From Marinoscillum sp049115815 (GTDB taxonomy: Bacteria > Bacteroidota > Bacteroidia > Cytophagales > Cyclobacteriaceae): 64,000 nt of DNA. Below, in pieces: positions 61,576-64,000 of the stretch. The position numbers were made by a program, and so were the translations under genes. Numbering within the stretch: position 1 is the stretch's first letter; each line of letters begins with the position of its first letter. The notes beneath the pieces are model-generated. The model saw only the letters and a program-made list of their open reading frames with translations. It had not been told where the DNA came from and made no database searches. The stretch lies in assembly GCA_049115815.1 (NCBI GenBank), contig JAGDZO010000004.1, positions 328,860 to 392,859 on the forward strand. Direction: 5' to 3'.

Positions 61576-62277
61576 ATGAAGTTTAAAAAAAGAGTTAAGG
61601 CAATTATTAATGCTATTAAAATTGCGAACAAAAAGAAGATATTTTGTATTGGTCAGAATAAAACAGGAACCACCTCGATCAAACAAGCTTTTAAGGAGAT
61701 GGGGTATGTAGTGGGTGTTCAGAGACAAGCTGAAGAACTCATGCCTGAATACTTGGATAATGACTACAAGAGAATTATTCGATATTGTAAAACAGCACAG
61801 GTTTTTCAAGATTTCCCATTTAGTTTCCCAGACACATACAAAATTATGGATAAGGCTTATCCAGGCAGCAGATTTATTCTGAGTGTAAGAGATACTCCTG
61901 ATCAGTGGTATAATTCTTATGTCAGATTTTATACGAGACTTGCTTATGTCAAATCTGGCTTAGACAAAGAAAAGGAATCGATTGTTAGTGCACTAAAATC
62001 TGCCACTTATATCAGCAAGGGCTGGTTATGGGAGTTTCATAAGAAGAGGTTCGACGTGAGTGAAGCGGACCCTTTTCCAAAGGAGCAAATGATGCGCGAA
62101 TATGAAAAATATAACGAAGAGGTAATTGAGTATTTTAAGGATCGAAAGGATGATTTGCTGGTTCTCAATGTATCGGCCAAGAAAGATTTTTCAAGATTCT
62201 TGAGATTTTTAGGAACCAAATCAAATCTCACTGATTTTCCATGGGAGAAGAAAGCTGAAAATTTAACTCCTTCTTAA
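61576..62277 (+). CDS. Sulfotransferase family protein (second)
   Basis: Small sulfotransferase of 233 residues. The PAPS 5'-loop is in IFCIGQNKTGTTSIKQAFKE (about residues 21-40), and the 3'-phosphate region in RFILSVRDTPDQWYNSYVRF. A basic N-terminus (KFKKRVKAIINAIKIANKKK) precedes it; no signal peptide, so it acts in the cytosol. It differs from the sulfotransferase at 57079, suggesting sulfation at two positions or on two sugars. It is the last plus-strand gene before the 443-bp gap. Confidence 0.87.
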   Translation: MKFKKRVKAIINAIKIANKKKIFCIGQNKTGTTSIKQAFKEMGYVVGVQRQAEELMPEYLDNDYKRIIRYCKTAQVFQDFPFSFPDTYKIMDKAYPGSRFILSVRDTPDQWYNSYVRFYTRLAYVKSGLDKEKESIVSALKSATYISKGWLWEFHKKRFDVSEADPFPKEQMMREYEKYNEEVIEYFKDRKDDLLVLNVSAKKDFSRFLRFLGTKSNLTDFPWEKKAENLTPS

Positions 62278-62720
62278 GTTAACAATGTGTATCCAAAATA
62301 ATGGATGAGTTTCTTTTCACTTCAAGAAACTGAATTAATTTGTAAGCTTCCCATTTTTAAGCCTGGCTCAAATGGAGGAAAAATCAGCCTAATTGTTTTT
62401 ATACTCTCTTGGCAAAATTTGCCAATTTCTTATTATTTCCTTTAATATTAAAAAGTCTTTGCATTATCTTAAAAAACAATTGATTTTTTGATTTTCGCAA
62501 GACAGTTTTATTTTTTCTTGGTATCCACACTCTTTGTTGAGATTTAAATCGATTAACTATTTTTCCTATCTCATGATAATTTGAGAGTATTATAACAGAT
62601 AGTTGGTTGTAAGCTCCCTGTACAAACGGATCTAACCCATCAGTTGGAAGACTGCATAATAACAGCCGTGTGAATTGTGAGGTTCATGACTACCCGTACC
62701 CACAAGGTTCTGTGAGAGTT
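62278..62720. other. 443-bp non-coding stretch after the polysaccharide locus
   Basis: AT-rich DNA without a supported gene. Near its start is an 8-bp inverted repeat AGTTTCTT / AAGAAACT (62308-62331) with no clear T run, so a weak transcript end at most. Its right end (from about 62664) resembles the 3' part of a group II intron and continues into the next gene. The part between shows nothing recognisable. Confidence 0.5.
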
Positions 62721-62746
62721 TTAGAGATCCCCTTTACCTACTTGAC
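62664..62746 (+). mobile_element. Degenerate group II intron 3' end (domains V-VI)
   Basis: AGCCGTGTGA at 62664-62673 and GGTTCTGTGAGAG at 62706-62718 are the two sides of a bacterial group II intron domain V and its 3' flank. The remnant ends CCTACTTGAC at 62737-62746, like known intron 3' ends (compare CCTACTTCAC in the lactococcal Ll.LtrB intron). Between the domain V halves about 14 extra bases break the 34-nt hairpin, and no reverse transcriptase frame lies upstream, so this is a dead fragment. Recognition rests on remembered consensus, not a covariance search. Confidence 0.45.
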
Positions 62747-63605
62747 TAGCGTTCGTGGTTTTAAGGAACTCTATTAGTTCCGATGTAAATTTCTTTGCTC
62801 CCTTTTCATTCAAGTGATCAGAATTAAAGTAAAGAGAATCTGGATAGTTAACTGTCGTTTTATCAAACACAATATGGTTAATATCATGCTTTTTGGTTAG
62901 ATCAACATATTTTTCCATTATGGCAATAGGAATATTCCTCAGATATTGATTGTGAACTGGATTGCTAACCATTATTAATTCAGTTTTCTTTGAATCACAT
63001 AATTCAACAATAGAGTCTAAATAATTAACTGCGAATTCTGAAACCCCTAATTCGTTTCCATTTTCATAATAATGCCTTTTTATCGATCCTATAGAATCAC
63101 TAAGGTCACTTCCATTTTTGTTAGAGTAACCGCCGATATAATTAATGTGATCTTTCTTAGGGTAGAAAGCGATTTGTTTCCATAAAGTTTTGTAGAAGGC
63201 TAGGAAGTCTATTGAAATTTTGTTGAATTCTTGAATTGGATAGCTTCTCTCAAAAATTTCATATGACCACTTTTCATGTGAAAATTTCCAATCATTAAAC
63301 TGAGAAATATTATGAGGGGCAAATCCAATAATTATGGTATCGGGGATGTATACGTTAAATATTTTTTTCAATTTCCAATAGGTCAACACAAAAGGTTCAC
63401 CAGTTTGAGATATGTTTTGTGAGTCATGAAAATATTTAGGGTTTAAACTCATCATAGGATGCGAATCACCCACGATGAGAACTTCACTTTCTTTAATTGG
63501 AATAGATTGATGAGTGTATAAAAAGTAGTTAATTGTAATATTTACCCCAAAATATAAAGTGGGGATTAACTTAAAGACAATTGTTTTGTTCAAGAATCGC
63601 TGCAT
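62721..63605 (-). CDS. SGNH-hydrolase-like protein, probable partner of MBOAT acyltransferase
   Basis: A 294-residue protein with one N-terminal membrane helix (KLIPTLYFGVNITINYFLYT) and a periplasmic domain. Block I reads VLIVGDSHPMMSLNPKYF (GDSH in place of GDSL), and block V reads YFNSDHLNEKGAKKFTSELI (D-x-H), giving a Ser/Asp/His set. AlgJ/AlgX-type SGNH proteins work with MBOAT proteins to O-acetylate polysaccharides, and an MBOAT gene lies 3 bp upstream. The last seven codons (QVGKGDL) lie inside the group II intron-like remnant, so the natural C-terminus was probably altered. Confidence 0.68.
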   Translation of the reverse strand: MQRFLNKTIVFKLIPTLYFGVNITINYFLYTHQSIPIKESEVLIVGDSHPMMSLNPKYFHDSQNISQTGEPFVLTYWKLKKIFNVYIPDTIIIGFAPHNISQFNDWKFSHEKWSYEIFERSYPIQEFNKISIDFLAFYKTLWKQIAFYPKKDHINYIGGYSNKNGSDLSDSIGSIKRHYYENGNELGVSEFAVNYLDSIVELCDSKKTELIMVSNPVHNQYLRNIPIAIMEKYVDLTKKHDINHIVFDKTTVNYPDSLYFNSDHLNEKGAKKFTSELIEFLKTTNASQVGKGDL

Positions 63606-63608
63606 AAA

Positions 63609-64000
63609 TTAAAACTGAAAATAGATGAATTGTTGCTCCCCACCACTAAACCAAAAAATTGCAATGATAATGACATAATACAGCGCATACATGAAGGGCC
63701 GTTTCCATTTACTACCTATATGAGCCAAGGCATACTGACCCTCTCTTCCAAACCATTCTATTAGGATAAAAACTATAATTAAAAGAATGACTGATTTTGG
63801 ACGAATTTCAGGGAATGAAAATAGGGAACTCGAAAATATTTCAGAAGTATAACTGATCGCATGACCAATATTATCTGCTCTAAAAAATATCCAAGCGATT
63901 ACGGTAAGTCCAAACGTAGAAAGCATTCGAATGAACTCGATTGGAGAAGGCAGAAATTTGTCTTTGGCTATGATTTCAATATGGTTTCTATTGTTACCTA
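63609..64000 (-). CDS. MBOAT family O-acyltransferase, C-terminal part (5' end outside window)
   Basis: C-terminal 130 residues of a membrane-bound O-acyltransferase of the AlgI/DltB group; the frame is open to the right edge, and the ATG at 63926 is internal. The telltale block reads LPSPIEFIRMLSTFGLTVIA then WIFFRADNIGHAISY, matching the AlgI C-terminal pattern. Two more helices follow (ILLIIVFILIEWFG and MYALYYVIIIAIFWF). It probably passes an acetyl group across the inner membrane to the SGNH protein encoded just downstream. Confidence 0.82.
   Translation of the reverse strand, partial: GNNRNHIEIIAKDKFLPSPIEFIRMLSTFGLTVIAWIFFRADNIGHAISYTSEIFSSSLFSFPEIRPKSVILLIIVFILIEWFGREGQYALAHIGSKWKRPFMYALYYVIIIAIFWFSGGEQQFIYFQF

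Overview
The window looks like chromosomal DNA of a Bacteroidota bacterium, probably a marine Cytophagales-type gliding relative. The signs are a TAnnTTTG type promoter (TTTG-N19-TAGCTTTG upstream of rimP), a PorZ-like type IX secretion protein next to recO, two DUF6089 outer-membrane barrels, the xerC-hpf and purH-mreBCD-mrdA-rodA gene orders, and scarce Shine-Dalgarno sequences. No rRNA, tRNA, CRISPR array or complete insertion sequence was seen. This placement is inferred from gene content only.

Layout. 1-8.0 kb: end of xerC, hpf, convergent cysS, then the rimP-nusA-infB operon behind a promoter and a terminator-like leader hairpin, then a small haem-binding protein. 8.1-11.6 kb (minus): pdxJ, an esterase-like hydrolase, an RsmI-like methylase and metK. 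11.7-21.4 kb (plus): yqeY-like, cvpA-like, hydrolase, CBS protein, nadK, two DUF6089 barrels, uppS, bamA and two OmpH/Skp chaperones; the second half of this run is envelope biogenesis. 21.5-27.4 kb (minus): ferredoxin, tdk, porZ, recO, 2OG-Fe oxygenase, chromate transporter. An acidic protein follows on plus (27.4-28.8 kb). 28.8-35.9 kb (minus): purH and the rod-shape/elongasome operon mreB-mreC-mreD-mrdA-rodA. 35.9-42.6 kb (minus): a cytochrome c maturation run ccmB-ccmC-ccmD-ccmE-ccmF, then a DUF2520 protein, a UbiA-type prenyltransferase and purN.

42.7-62.3 kb (plus) is a surface or exopolysaccharide locus and the most distinctive part. It encodes nucleotide-sugar enzymes (two UDP-glucuronate 4-epimerase-like proteins, RmlB, RmlA, RmlC, a UDP-glucuronate decarboxylase, a UDP-HexNAc dehydrogenase), a tandem DUF2061 membrane protein, and a complete PAPS supply and recycling set (CysC, CysD, CysN, CysQ). 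It also carries a six-SLBB export protein, a Wzz-like co-polymerase, a flippase, glycosyltransferases and two sulfotransferases. CysDN make APS, CysC makes PAPS, the sulfotransferases transfer sulfate to a sugar, and CysQ removes the PAP by-product. No sulfate-reduction genes sit with them, so the locus most likely makes a sulfated polysaccharide.

The right end (62.3-64 kb) has a 443-bp non-coding stretch ending in what looks like the 3' end of a decayed group II intron. After it, on minus, come an SGNH-like protein and the C-terminal part of an MBOAT acyltransferase cut by the window edge, probably a polysaccharide O-acetylation pair.
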